A DNA stretch of 64,000 nucleotides from assembly GCA_965220075.1 (NCBI GenBank), contig OZ244806.1:2108001-2172000 (forward strand). The letters run 5' to 3'. A model generated the notes under the pieces. The model saw only the letters and a list, made by a program, of their open reading frames with translations, was not told the origin of the DNA and searched no databases. Positions 41,210 to 51,097 of the stretch are shown here, one piece after another. Both the position numbers and the translations under genes were made by a program. The stretch is from G965220075 sp965220075. Its GTDB lineage: Bacteria > Chloroflexota > UBA11872. Positions within the stretch are counted from its first letter, which is position 1; each line of letters starts with the position of its first letter.

Positions 41210-42652
41210 CTAGCCGGTGCGCGGAGGATTACCAGTATTGCGCGTCTGTGGGCAGGCGCTTGCCACGAGGAGGGCCGGGATAAGCGTGATCAGCGTCAGC
41301 GCCATAGGCAGACCCACGGCAAGCACCGACCAGCGCCAGTCGGAGGTTACGGTGCGCCATATCGCACGTAGCTTGCTGCGCGTGGGTTCGGGGGCACTGT
41401 AGGCCACGAACTCAAGGTTCTGGCCCGTCCAGGCCAGCTCCTCGTTTATCCAAAGCCGCCCGGACTCGTACTGATTTGTGTTGGTGGCACCAAGCAAGAG
41501 ATGGGCCTCGCGCTCGACATCGGCCACCAGTTGCACCGCCACGGGGCGAACTTCAACTTCCGCGAGCGGCGGGAAGTCAATACTCTCCCGCCTTGTATTT
41601 TCCCCGGCGGGAATCCGCAGCCGCCCCTCCCGCAGTATGAGACCGGAGCCTCCCACTTCAGCTTCCACGACGCGCCATATCACGTACCCCGCACGACCGT
41701 AGGGGTCGCGATTCGAGATAAGCAGATCAAGGCGCGCAAGGGGCGCGGCGAGCACGCCCAGTTCTTGGCGAACCGTGCCCGCATCGTTCAGGCCCACGTG
41801 AAACCTTCCGATATGGGAGGAGGGACGCGCATCAGCAAGCGGCACGCGAAAGATGAAGGCAATGGTCAGACCACCGAACACGGCCACGGCAATGATAGAT
41901 CCGACCACAGGCAGGGACGGGCGAATGCCACGAAACAGATGCGGCCGTGTATGGGCGACCACCCCCCGAGAAAGCGCGGTGGTCGCCGCGTAGGCGATGA
42001 GCAGAGCGCCGCTGAACTCCAGGGTCTCTTCCAGCACGACCTCCAGAACTTCGGCACGACCTGTGAACACAAACGGATAACTCACCTCGTGCACAAGGGA
42101 GAGCAGCCAGGCGAGGAAGCCGAGAATCAGCGGTACACGGACTGCCCTGGAGCGCATACCTTTGTGGATAAAGAACCACATCGCAACGACGAACGCCATA
42201 ATCAGCGGGGTCAGCAACACGGGCCAGAGAAACGGGTTGTAGGTCATGCCGAGCACTTGGCTCCCGAGAGCCAGCGTGGCTTCGACGTGGAAGTCGGAGA
42301 CTTCCTCCCAGGCTAGATACGCTGCTGTTGCCGCCAGTGCGGCCCAGCCGATGACGTTGATCCAGCCGGCCGCCCTACGAGCACTGATTGCAGCAGCAAC
42401 AAACGCGAGGCATGCCACCGTGGACAAGGCGGCCGCTGACACTGCATTCGCAGCGCTGCCTTCCAGATCGGGGTTCAGGTGCCACGGGATGGCGGTGGGG
42501 TGCAGTCGCTCCGGGAGCGCCAGACTGGCGAGATGCGGCACCACGACACCGCCCCACCAGAACGCCACCGCGCCCAAAAGCAGAAGCCTTCCAGCCCATA
42601 CCACTAACCGCCACGCCCGATCTTGGGCGAGGGGGAGGATTGGGCAGCTCAT
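41210..42652 (-). CDS. Multi-spanning membrane protein, 'EETLEFSGALL' family
   Basis: 480 residues from ATG 42652, placed by alignment with the paralogue at 55965-57401. The N-terminal half has six or seven hydrophobic helices with conserved acidic spots: 'AAYLAWEEVSDFHVE', 'VHEVSYPFVF' and 'LEETLEFSGALLIAYAA'. Then a beta-rich domain with 'LLISNRDPYGRAGYV' and 'GRLWINEELAWTGQNLEFVA', then a C-terminal helix. Not a known transporter; the family recurs several times between 41 and 58 kb. The beta domain resembles sugar-binding modules attached to membrane glycosyltransferases, which is inference. Confidence 0.7.
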   Translation of the reverse strand: MSCPILPLAQDRAWRLVVWAGRLLLLGAVAFWWGGVVVPHLASLALPERLHPTAIPWHLNPDLEGSAANAVSAAALSTVACLAFVAAAISARRAAGWINVIGWAALAATAAYLAWEEVSDFHVEATLALGSQVLGMTYNPFLWPVLLTPLIMAFVVAMWFFIHKGMRSRAVRVPLILGFLAWLLSLVHEVSYPFVFTGRAEVLEVVLEETLEFSGALLIAYAATTALSRGVVAHTRPHLFRGIRPSLPVVGSIIAVAVFGGLTIAFIFRVPLADARPSSHIGRFHVGLNDAGTVRQELGVLAAPLARLDLLISNRDPYGRAGYVIWRVVEAEVGGSGLILREGRLRIPAGENTRRESIDFPPLAEVEVRPVAVQLVADVEREAHLLLGATNTNQYESGRLWINEELAWTGQNLEFVAYSAPEPTRSKLRAIWRTVTSDWRWSVLAVGLPMALTLITLIPALLVASACPQTRNTGNPPRTG

Positions 42653-42805
42653 GTCCGGCTGCGATGGCACGTCGTCAGTGCTCGGACGGGCCGCATGGAT
42701 GACAAGGGTACCGCGAGTGGCATCACGGCACCCGTGGCGCGCTGACGCCAACTAGTACTTGTGCGTTCGTATCCTGGAAGGATCCGCTAACGGGATCAGT
42801 CTGAC

Positions 42806-42875
42806 CTACAGCCGGGCTTGACGGTCGAACCCCCGCACAGCGGCTCGCTGTCAACAACCTACGTGGGAAGTACAG
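42806..42875 (+). mobile_element. Right-end remnant of the IS481-like element
   Basis: Matches the last ~65 bases of the 57419-58386 element ('GGGCTTGAC', 'CCGCACAG', 'GTCAACAACCTACGT', 'TACAG'). Only this end survives; the left-end remnant of the same family is at 23734. Confidence 0.7.
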
Positions 42876-42984
42876 CTGATATGGATTGACCGGCTGTCAA
42901 ATGGCCCCGGCGGTGATCGTGGCGACCGGGACCTGAGGCGGGGAGCGATGGACGAGCGAGGGTGCTGCGACGACGTGTCGCTCT

Positions 42985-43425
42985 GATATCCGCGGGTTGC
43001 CTGGGGCCTGGCCGCATGACCGTGCTTCGCTGGGAGGGGACGCCGTCTAGGGTCGCGGGTTGACGGCGCGAGACGCCGCTGCTGAACTCGCTCGGCGTGA
43101 GTCCGAGGTACCACATCAGCTGCGGAGCGCTGCCGAAGCGCGTGATATCGGCGAGTTCGGCCAGCCCCCGTCATCGCCAGCACGGTTTCGACCCCGCGGA
43201 AGCAGCGCAGCGGGCCCACCGCCTCGCCGTAGTCGTCGCTGGCCGCGCACGCGGTGAGCTGCTGCTCCAGCGTATGCAGTCGCTCCTCCACGCCCTCGAG
43301 CGCGCGCGGATAGTCGTCGAAGTTGGCCTGCGCCGCGGGGTGGGCAATGCGCAGAGTTAGGAGCCAGGAGCGGTGCGCGTGCGTCCAGCGCCGGCCAGCG
43401 TAGGCGATGCCGTGCTGCAGCAACA
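42985..43425 (-). pseudogene. IS110-family transposase C-terminal remnant
   Basis: Read on the minus strand: 'YAGRRWTHAHRSWLLTLR', 'ALEGVEERLHTLEQQL', 'PLRCFRGVETVLAMT', then in another frame 'MWYLGLTPSEFSSGVSRRQ'. These are the C-terminal Tnp_20 blocks of an IS110 transposase, with frameshifts. Confidence 0.65.
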
Positions 43426-43429
43426 GTCT

Positions 43430-43645
43430 CGCGAGTGGGTGGCGCGCCTGTGGGCGCGCCTGCGCCGTACTGCTGCGGTTCACCAGCCCCGCCGCGGCCG
43501 CCGCCCGCCAGCGTGCCCACCACTTGTAGGTCGTCGGCCGGCTGATCCCTTGCACGCTTGCAGCCTGCGCCACTAACCAGCCCTGTATCACGATCCGTTC
43601 AATCAGCAACAAGCGTCCGCCGACCGTCAACCTAGCGCTACGATG
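43430..43645 (-). pseudogene. IS481-type N-terminal HTH fragment
   Basis: 'ARLTVGGRLLLIERIVIQGW' and 'VQGISRPTTYKWWARW' form the homeodomain-like start of an IS481 or related transposase. The reading frame then runs directly into IS110 sequence, so two element fragments are fused. Confidence 0.6.
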
Positions 43646-43647
43646 TG

Positions 43648-44220
43648 CCATGAAGGCCCACATTGGGGTGGACGCGCGACGGGCCTGGTGCATAGCGTGG
43701 TGACGACTGCGGCGAACGTGGCGGATGTGACGCAGGTGCTGCAGATACTTCACGGTGGCGAGACACGGGTGTGGGGAGACGCGGGGTATCGGGGCGTGGA
43801 CCGGCGCCCGGAGCACCGGGGCCGGGCGATGGACTGGCAGGTGGCCCTGCGGGCTGGACAGCGGCGACACTTGGCACCGGGCAGCGAGGCCGCGCAGGTG
43901 GAGCGGCGCAAAGCGGCGATGCGGGCGAAGGTCGAGCATCCCTATCTGTATGTGAAACGCCAGTTTGGCTACTCGACGATGCAGTACGGGGGCTTGGCGA
44001 AGAACCGGAATCGGCTCTGTCTGTTGTTTGGGCTGGCGAATCTGCTGCTGGCCGAGCGCCAGGCGACAGTGTGAGCGGGAGCCCTGCGCCCTCAATGGGT
44101 CCGAACGCAGCCCGAACCGCTGCTTGAGGGACGGGCCGGCCCCGAGTGCCGCTCCATGCGTCGATCGCGGCACCTCACGAACGCCCTGTCAATCAGTTGC
44201 GCCGGTTGTTCAGAGCTTTC
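43648..44220 (+). pseudogene. IS5-family element, C-terminal fragment
   Basis: Coding part 43648-44074: 'GLVHSVVTTAANVADVTQ', 'GDAGYRGV', 'HPYLYVKRQFGYSTMQYGGL', 'LFGLANLLLAERQ'. It matches the C-terminal half of the 31-32-kb transposase and keeps the same right end 'CAGAGCTTTC' before CTAG (44221-44224). The left half is missing. Confidence 0.75.
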
Positions 44221-44285
44221 CTAGCATGCGCCAGACGACAGGCGCGGCCGTTCGGACTCCGGCACGCGCAGACGCCGTGTGGGCA

Positions 44286-45053
44286 TCAGCGGGCCTGAGC
44301 TACCACAACCAAGGATTGCCCAAACGGAGGCGCAACAACGGACTCCAGGCGTCGTAGTACAGGCACAGCGATGCGGTCAAAGAGACGAGCCTGGGCATTC
44401 ACCGACCCTGCGTTCAGATCACTTGTCCGCAGGATCGAGCCGTTGACGTACCAGGCAATCGCGCCGATGGCATTCACGTAACGAACTCGTCGGATCGTAA
44501 AGCCCGCGGCTCGCAGCAGGGACGTCAGTCCGGCGCGCGAATAGCGCCGATGATGGCCAGCCGTTTGGTCAAGCGAGCCATACAGACGCGCATGCGCCGG
44601 CACGATAAGCAGGACGTGGCCGCCAGTGGGGCGGAGGATGGCGTGCATGTTGGCAATAGCCAGCATGTCGTGCTCAATGTGCTCCAGCACATTCGAACTC
44701 ACAATCGTGTCAAAGCCCTGCTGCTCCAGATTCGTCACCGCCGCCGGATCGACGATGTCAACAACGAGGGTGTCCAGGCGCGCATCGCCCATACGCCGGA
44801 CGGCCACATCAAGCGCCGCGCGCGACTCGTCGAGAGCGGTTACCGAGGCTTGAGCGATGAGAAACTGCGTCAGGTTGCCGCTGCCAGCGCCAACTTCAAG
44901 AACCCGCGCCCCTACAAAGTCTTCGATATGGCTAAACATCCAGGCGTGATACTTGGACGCGTGCATCAGCGCGCGCGTCATCGTTTCGAGGCCGGGCGGA
45001 GCGCCTGGATCATGATCCGACGTGGGGACTCGTGTATTGCCCGCTATGTTCAT
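44286..45053 (-). CDS. Class I SAM-dependent methyltransferase
   Basis: 255 residues from ATG 45053 (an upstream frame continues to 45125). Rossmann methyltransferase motifs: I 'VLEVGAGSGNLTQFL', II 'VTALDESRAAL', III 'VVDIVDP', IV 'FDTIVSSNVLEHIEHD', V-VI 'LRPTGGHVLLIVPAHARLYG'. The type (Methyltransf_11/23) is common beside glycan-synthesis genes. It probably methylates a sugar or lipid intermediate, by context only. A C-terminal hydrophobic patch may touch the membrane. Confidence 0.8.
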   Translation of the reverse strand: MNIAGNTRVPTSDHDPGAPPGLETMTRALMHASKYHAWMFSHIEDFVGARVLEVGAGSGNLTQFLIAQASVTALDESRAALDVAVRRMGDARLDTLVVDIVDPAAVTNLEQQGFDTIVSSNVLEHIEHDMLAIANMHAILRPTGGHVLLIVPAHARLYGSLDQTAGHHRRYSRAGLTSLLRAAGFTIRRVRYVNAIGAIAWYVNGSILRTSDLNAGSVNAQARLFDRIAVPVLRRLESVVAPPFGQSLVVVAQAR

Positions 45054-45300
45054 GCAGCTTCCAGCCAGCGTTTGCGCCATAACCGAGACATGAGGATGGT
45101 CCAGACATTCATGGCACCGTCGCAAGCACGCCGCGAATGTTGGTTGAGCAACCCCGCAACCTCAGGCGCGTGCACTATACCCGCGCGCCGTAGCCAGCAT
45201 CGTCACGGCATCAGTGCGCTAGGCCGCGCGCCCTACGCGCAAGCGGGACGCGCTGCAGATGTGACCGAACTTCGAGGTTCCAGATCGGCTCACGCGCCGA

Positions 45301-46569
45301 TTACGACAACACCGCCAGCAAAAATCCCGCGTTGGCGGCGGCCGCGAAGGCGAGACCCGATCCGAAGACCACCGTGCGCAGGCGGTCCTTACGAATCGCG
45401 GCCAGCGCCGCGACCGCAGCGATCAGCGGAATCGACACGATAAACGTGTCACGCAGACTCGCGAACCAGCCCAGCCCACCCGATATTGATAGAGCAAGTC
45501 CAGAACCGACGGCGGGCATTACGAGGCCAGCCGCCGCGAACGGGAGGATCGATCGCGCTGCCGCGCGGTCGCGCCAGACACGCACACCGACCATGGCGGC
45601 CGCGGGAACTAGAACCATCGACGACCAGAGCCCAAGGGTGAACGGATCGATCCAAGTCTTCCGCACCAGCATGCGTGAGAGTGCCACCCACAGCCAGTCG
45701 GATGACGTGAGGAGCGTCCACTCGGGCCAGGCCGCCGAGGTCGCGCGTCGCCATAGGCCGCCTTCGCGGACTATGGCGACGTAGCCCGCGTCGCGGTACG
45801 CCTGGGTGTAAATCCCGACTCCGAGCAGGTCACCGGTTAGAAGACCGTTGCGGATCATCCACCATCCATTGACCGCCAACGCAAACGCCGCGATGACGCC
45901 TAGACGAGAAGCCACGGCTCGAATGCTGAGGCGCGCCGCGAACATGGCCACTGGAACCAACAGCAGCACGGGGTACGCGCTGGCACGCGTCCCCACCACG
46001 AAGGCCGTACTCGCAACTACTGCCAGCGTCGCTCCACGCGACCAGCCACGCCGAGCGGCCCAGGTGGTTGTCGCCGCGGTCAGCCCCACGCTGGCGAACG
46101 CCCAGATGCTGGCTGTCATGCTGGCACCCATCGAGTGCAGTCCGGGCATCAGCGTCAGCCCGACCGTCACGGCCGCAGGCCCGTCCCAGGTGGATCCGTG
46201 CGCCTGGAGGTTGCGTGTGGCGATACCGGCGCTGATCACGGTAACCACCGCCAGAACCGCCGAAAACGCCCGCGAGATTCCTAGGACCCCCGCCGACGTT
46301 GGGTCGGTTTGCGCGATGGCCGTCGCGCCCGCCACAAACAGGTAGGGCAGCGGCGAAAAATGGTGGTATGCGGCTTGCAATGTCTGGCGGTCAAGGATGA
46401 TGTCAGGGAAAAGCTCGGCCGGCGGAAGGCCGTTGAACTCCCGGATGTGGACAACTGTCCTTAGATGCGCGGCTTCGTCAAAGTCAAAAAGGGATGGCTG
46501 CGTGGCGGCCCGAACGCCCAGATAGACCGCGCACAGCGCTGCCACAAGCAAAAAAGCACGGCCGCTCAT
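45301..46569 (-). CDS. Multi-spanning membrane protein, GT-C / DUF2142-like
   Basis: 422 residues with about ten hydrophobic helices. The first periplasmic loop, 'SLFDFDEAAHLRTVVHIREF' then 'HHFSPLPYLFVAGA', has the acidic 'FDE' and 'H..SPLP' features of GT-C-type glycosyltransferases of the DUF2142 class. It stops 3 bases before the neighbouring 46573 gene in the genome, that is, it follows that gene by 3 bases in transcription order; the two form an operon. Confidence 0.65.
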   Translation of the reverse strand: MSGRAFLLVAALCAVYLGVRAATQPSLFDFDEAAHLRTVVHIREFNGLPPAELFPDIILDRQTLQAAYHHFSPLPYLFVAGATAIAQTDPTSAGVLGISRAFSAVLAVVTVISAGIATRNLQAHGSTWDGPAAVTVGLTLMPGLHSMGASMTASIWAFASVGLTAATTTWAARRGWSRGATLAVVASTAFVVGTRASAYPVLLLVPVAMFAARLSIRAVASRLGVIAAFALAVNGWWMIRNGLLTGDLLGVGIYTQAYRDAGYVAIVREGGLWRRATSAAWPEWTLLTSSDWLWVALSRMLVRKTWIDPFTLGLWSSMVLVPAAAMVGVRVWRDRAAARSILPFAAAGLVMPAVGSGLALSISGGLGWFASLRDTFIVSIPLIAAVAALAAIRKDRLRTVVFGSGLAFAAAANAGFLLAVLS

Positions 46570-46572
46570 TGC

Positions 46573-47391
46573 TCAGCGCAGGGTCACGGCAGGGTCGAAG
46601 TCCGGCCCCGGGAATATGCTCAACGGCGTGCGATCGATCACGATGATTGCGACAGCCACTGCGGCAACCAGTCCAACGACCAGCGCCGCCCGCGTTCGCC
46701 CCGCGCGGGCCGACAAGCGCGCGGCCAGTGTCGCAGCCAACGCGATTGGGATCACCGCGGCGATGGCGCGTAAGGGCAAGGTATCACCGTTGATTTGGCG
46801 CCATACTTCTGACCAGGCTTGGGTCCGAGATACCGCCTGTACAACCTCGAACATGACATCTTGGCCCTCGGCCAGGGGTTCGCCGCCGAGGAACGCTCGC
46901 CCGTGTCGGTACGTTTCGCCCCTGGCCATCCCTACCTGGATAGGCTTGGACTCGGCCGTCGGTGCGATGCGGAGAATCACTTTGCCGTCGGGGCCGAGCT
47001 CGCTTTCTTGCAGGGATGGGGCAACACGAACGACTAGCTGTCGCGGTTCCGGAGGCACGTCAACAATAGCCGAACGCAAGCTCGGACCGTGCGGGCCGGC
47101 AAGCAGTTCGATCCGGGCGCTAGCGCGTGTTCCCACGTATGCAGCGCCGAGCCAGATTCGAATCCCAACGTCACGCTCCGTTAGGAGCAATTCCTGGTCG
47201 ATAACAATTTCAGATACGATGGGCCCGGCGTAGAACGCGGGTTCGGCGAGGACAGCCGGAATCAGCGCATAGCTCCGCGTGTCATGCGCAGGCTGGATGA
47301 CGCCGAACGGCCGTAGGATTACCAGCAACACGATGGCCGCGATGGCTCCGACCACCGCGGCCGCGACTACCCATGCCCATCGGCTTGGCAT
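46573..47391 (-). CDS. Membrane-anchored protein with beta-rich extracytoplasmic domain
   Basis: 272 residues from ATG 47391. N-terminal helix 'WVVAAAVVGAIAAIVLLVIL', a beta-rich domain of about 170 residues ('AGPIVSEIVIDQELLLTERD', 'VRVAPSLQESELGPDGK'), then two hydrophobic helices. The domain resembles the one in the 52-57-kb membrane family ('GPV..IEQ.F..DRD'), so these proteins may share a surface sugar-binding module. Upstream of the GT-C-like gene in one operon. Confidence 0.6.
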   Translation of the reverse strand: MPSRWAWVVAAAVVGAIAAIVLLVILRPFGVIQPAHDTRSYALIPAVLAEPAFYAGPIVSEIVIDQELLLTERDVGIRIWLGAAYVGTRASARIELLAGPHGPSLRSAIVDVPPEPRQLVVRVAPSLQESELGPDGKVILRIAPTAESKPIQVGMARGETYRHGRAFLGGEPLAEGQDVMFEVVQAVSRTQAWSEVWRQINGDTLPLRAIAAVIPIALAATLAARLSARAGRTRAALVVGLVAAVAVAIIVIDRTPLSIFPGPDFDPAVTLR

Positions 47392-47425
47392 GCGTTCCCG
47401 CCTGATTCCGAACGCCCTCTCCGTC

Positions 47426-47445
47426 GTTCTGGCGCAGGCCAGAAT
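47426..47445. repeat. Short REP-like palindrome
   Basis: GTTCTGGCGCAGGCCAGAAT is an inverted repeat (TTCTGGC/GCCAGAA) of a kind common between genes. Apart from it, I see no supported gene between 47392 and 48063. Confidence 0.4.
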
Positions 47446-48063
47446 CCATGCCACGCGATCGGCTGCGCGGTGCCAAGTCCAGAGAGTACCCTCTTCATCA
47501 GGTCGATTGTTGGATGTGGCCGTACCGCAACCCGCCAAACGGAGAGCACGGCGGCCATCGCCAGGGTCAAGAACCGTCGCAGCCTCGGCTCCCCAGCGCC
47601 TCCGGGACCGGCTCACCTGGGTCCCACCGGATTCGCCGCATCGAGTCTCCGTACGCTTTTTGCCTTCGCACGCCAAGTGGCGCCTATGGGCTGAAGCACG
47701 CGATCCCAGGGTAAACCGTGTGGTCCTCTTCAAGCTCAGCGGAGGATGACTTTGGGTTGACTCCCAAGTTGAGCCGTGCGCACACCATGTGGTGCACAGA
47801 TATCTGCGGTGCCGCTAGCCTGTACAGCGCCGCCGGCACGCGAGTGCCGCTCCAAATCCTCAAGGAGTAGTGCGCTGCTACCCAGACCACCGGCGTTCGC
47901 GTCATCGTGACGGGGAATCCCGACTGCTTCCCGCACATCGCCGAGGTCCCGGATCTGACGTGTGCCGCGGATTGAGGCCCCACCTCTTGCGCCCGGATGC
48001 TACGGACCGGAGGGGAGCGAGTCCGCCGATGCGTGACGGCCCTATCGCGCAGCGTCTAGGCCG

Positions 48064-49974
48064 ATGCGTCTGGATCCCTCGGCGTCACCCTGGCCCGGCG
48101 TGCTCGCGTCCGTTGGCGTCTGCCTCTGGATCGCGGCCATCGGCGCGCCTCTCGCCTACACCGCATTTCCGAACCGTCCGCGTCTCGTCTGGCCGTTCTA
48201 CGCGCCGATCGTTGGCGTCGTGGTGGTGTTGCTGGTCACGAACCTTGCCGCCTATGTGATTCCAGGCGCCCCCTCCGCCTGGTTTGGGTTGATCGGTTCA
48301 TCGGCAGCGGCCGCGGTCATCGCCTGGCGCGCCGGGGTGCCTGGCCGCGTGTCCCGTCAATCGGCGCTTGTGCTGCTGACGCTGGCCTTGATGGCCGTGG
48401 GCGTCTTTGTTCTGGCCTTTTCGAACTGGATGCATGTGAGCAACCCCGATGCCATCTATCACTACGCGCTGGCCCAGCGCCTGGCCCGCGGGGAGTTTCC
48501 GCAGGTAACGCCTTACGGGGTCGATGCGGGGATCGGCTATCACTACGGGCACAACCTGCTCATGGCCAGCATCATCAGCGTGGCTAATGTCCAGCCCTGG
48601 GCGGCGTTTGACGCCCTCCACCCGTTTCTTGTCGTCGTGCTCGTCCTCGCCGTCGTCGGGTTCGCGTATGACACGGGCGCGCCGCTGCCACTGGCGCTAG
48701 GGATCGGCGCCACCGTCGGGTATTTCGAGGGGGACGTGCTGTTCGGCTACCGCACGGGCTATTTTGAGGACCTGGCATTCCTCCAGGCACCGCTGGCACC
48801 CGCTTTCGCGTTCCCGTGGCTTTTCCTACCGCAATGGTCTCTGGCCGCTGGCTTCATTGTTCTCATCGCCGCCGCGCTCCATGCGGGCGTAGCCAACCGG
48901 CAGGCGGCGGTTCTGGCCGCCGCAGCCGGGGTGCTCGCGCTGGCCGCGGCGCTAGCCGCGAGCGCGTTGCTCGTCGTGCTGGCCGGTGGACCGATCTCAG
49001 ATGAGCTATTCGGCCGGGGCGGCACCACCGGGATGGCGCGCTTGGCCTGGGAGCCAGAGATCGAACAATGGCTGCCATTCCGGCAGGCGGGGCCGGCAGT
49101 GGTCGCGGTTGGGATCATTCCTCTGACAATGATCGGCGTCATCGCGGCCTACAGGCGGCGGAGCTGGGGGCTGGGGTTTCTGGCGGCGGCCGGGGGCCTA
49201 GGGCTGCTGGAGGGTGAGCTGCTGCAGCCGCCGCTCGCGGCGCATGACTGGCGCATTTTCAGGCTCGCCCTCGCCGTCGCGATGATCGGTGCCTTTGCAG
49301 GCGTGGGCGCGCTGGTAGGAGGGCTGCGGGAAGGGGGGCGAAAATTCCTGGCAACCGTGGCGGTTGGGCTGCTGGTCTTGCTGCCAACCAGTTTGCCCCG
49401 CGCGACCTCTGGCGTGCACCTTATGCTCAAAGACCTTGAGACCAGCGACCCGTCGGCGGAGGACTCGGGGCACCACTACCGGGATCACACGACATTCGGT
49501 GCGGAGCTCGCAGCGAACTGGGAGTTCTACGCCTGGCTGGAGCGCTCCCTGCCGACCGACGCGCGCCTACTCACGCCAGGAGCGCATCTCGGTGCGTCGG
49601 CGGCGGGCGTCGCGTCACCCCGGTCCGGCCGCGATCTGCAAGTGATTACGCCCTGGATCGCCACGTGGGTATACGAAGACGCCCTGCACTTCCTGCATCG
49701 GGACGACTTGGCGGACATGGGCATCACCCATCTGCACGTCACGGATCGTCTGGCGGCGAGGCTGGCACCGGCCGCGCGGAGCCTGCTGGACGATCCCAGC
49801 CATTTCAAGCTGCTGGTCGACATGGACACGTCCGCTGGCGGACGGCATCGCGTTTTCGAGGTTTTTGCCCGGCGCCGGCACGACCGAGGTCGCGCCGGCC
49901 AGCTACCGCTTCTTACGCCAGATAGTGCCACCGAACGCGCCCATTGCTACGTTGGGGTCCGTAGCTTGGACTGA
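48064..49974 (+). CDS. Large multi-spanning membrane protein (N-terminal part of a probable ~985-residue protein)
   Basis: 636 residues as read, with about a dozen hydrophobic helices up to residue ~460, including 'NPDAIYHYALAQRLARGEFP' and 'GYHYGHNLLMASI', GT-C-like luminal loops. From ~470 a soluble region follows ('HHYRDHTTFGAELAANWEFY', 'VITPWIATWVYEDALHFLHR'). The last ~35 residues after 'HRVFEVFA' are basic junk-like sequence. A shift at the T5 run 49862-49866 would join it smoothly to the next frame. A truncated paralogue of its N-terminus is at 58391-58780. Confidence 0.65.
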   Translation: MRLDPSASPWPGVLASVGVCLWIAAIGAPLAYTAFPNRPRLVWPFYAPIVGVVVVLLVTNLAAYVIPGAPSAWFGLIGSSAAAAVIAWRAGVPGRVSRQSALVLLTLALMAVGVFVLAFSNWMHVSNPDAIYHYALAQRLARGEFPQVTPYGVDAGIGYHYGHNLLMASIISVANVQPWAAFDALHPFLVVVLVLAVVGFAYDTGAPLPLALGIGATVGYFEGDVLFGYRTGYFEDLAFLQAPLAPAFAFPWLFLPQWSLAAGFIVLIAAALHAGVANRQAAVLAAAAGVLALAAALAASALLVVLAGGPISDELFGRGGTTGMARLAWEPEIEQWLPFRQAGPAVVAVGIIPLTMIGVIAAYRRRSWGLGFLAAAGGLGLLEGELLQPPLAAHDWRIFRLALAVAMIGAFAGVGALVGGLREGGRKFLATVAVGLLVLLPTSLPRATSGVHLMLKDLETSDPSAEDSGHHYRDHTTFGAELAANWEFYAWLERSLPTDARLLTPGAHLGASAAGVASPRSGRDLQVITPWIATWVYEDALHFLHRDDLADMGITHLHVTDRLAARLAPAARSLLDDPSHFKLLVDMDTSAGGRHRVFEVFARRRHDRGRAGQLPLLTPDSATERAHCYVGVRSLD

Positions 49975-51025
49975 GCGCATAGCGCTCTTCAGCGCGTTCG
50001 CCGATCACGACGTTCTCGAATCCTCGTATTTGACGGGCTTCGACCGCGCGACCCGGATTCCCCGCACCGGGATCCTTGAAGACCTGCCAGAGCGCGGCGT
50101 GGTGGTTATGCCCGAGCCGCTGGAGCCGACCGCGCTTGGCGTGCCGCGCGATGCGGCGCTCTGGACCGGTCACGGCAATCGCGCCTACGATCTTGCAGTT
50201 GCCTGGTCGCCCGTGTGGCGCATCGGGCATGGCGTAGCCGGACTACCCGAACCGCTGCGGCCCGTCTGCGAATCAGCGGCGAATGGACAGCTCGACTTGA
50301 GGGTTCTCGGCGAGCCGGGGACCACGGTCGTGGCAGGCTTGACCGAACTCATGCTCACTGGCCTCCCACAGGAAATCCAGTTCTCGGTCACGGATTGCAG
50401 CGCGCTCACCCTGGGCGTGGACGCCGACGTTGCTCCGTTTGCTCAGATCCGACCGCATCAGCCAGTCAGACCCATGGACCGCGACTCACCAATCGCCGGA
50501 CTCGGCTTCGACGTAGGCGTGGACGACGATCAAGCAATTATCAACGTCTGGTATCGGAACCCTCACGGCGTCCTCTTCGTGACAGGTACCGAGCTTCGCC
50601 TGTACGAGGCCAGTCCACTAGGAGTGGGCCTGCCGCAGGACAACCGGAACCCGCGCACATCCTCGCTTCTCTGGTGGAGCGGTCCGGTGGTCCTGTGCGC
50701 GCCAGAGCAGAAGTCCCGCATAGTTTTTGACGCCCGGCGGCTTGAACTCAATGGCGAGCGGAGCGGCGGCTCGGTATCCAACCTCATGCCTGGCCGGACC
50801 TATCTGCTCGTGCCTACCATCGCGGGGGCGGACTCGCGGTACGGCGGCCTCGTGGAGATCCAGCACATCGTGCCGCTGGTGCGTATCGTGCTCAGTGACG
50901 CTGGCGTTGCCTACGAGGTATTCTCCGGGATCGTCACCCTCGAACACCATAGACTTGGCACCATCCTGCGCCGGACGGGATATGACGGCGGGCTGTCCAA
51001 GAACCCCGATCTCGCACCCCGCTAG
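49865..51025 (+). CDS. C-terminal extracytoplasmic part of the preceding membrane protein (frameshift) or separate protein
   Basis: 386 residues, no obvious signal peptide, TTG start inside the preceding gene. It begins 'PGAGTTEVAPASYRFLRQIV', which continues the logic of the upstream protein, and ends with a beta-rich domain containing 'IINVWYRNPHGVLFVTGTEL'. Lack of an export signal and the smooth fusion in the other frame argue that it is the C-terminus of the 48064 protein. Confidence 0.55.
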   Translation: MPGAGTTEVAPASYRFLRQIVPPNAPIATLGSVAWTERIALFSAFADHDVLESSYLTGFDRATRIPRTGILEDLPERGVVVMPEPLEPTALGVPRDAALWTGHGNRAYDLAVAWSPVWRIGHGVAGLPEPLRPVCESAANGQLDLRVLGEPGTTVVAGLTELMLTGLPQEIQFSVTDCSALTLGVDADVAPFAQIRPHQPVRPMDRDSPIAGLGFDVGVDDDQAIINVWYRNPHGVLFVTGTELRLYEASPLGVGLPQDNRNPRTSSLLWWSGPVVLCAPEQKSRIVFDARRLELNGERSGGSVSNLMPGRTYLLVPTIAGADSRYGGLVEIQHIVPLVRIVLSDAGVAYEVFSGIVTLEHHRLGTILRRTGYDGGLSKNPDLAPR

Positions 51026-51097
51026 ATCGCGGCTGGCGATCTCGGCGCAGCTCCAGACACTGCCTGGTCCGTCAGCACCGCCGCGACCGCGTGGTGT

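Noticed and set aside
42851..44173. Uninterrupted 440-codon minus-strand frame
   Set aside because: It runs antisense through the IS5 fragment and then through IS481 and IS110 debris; no coherent protein.
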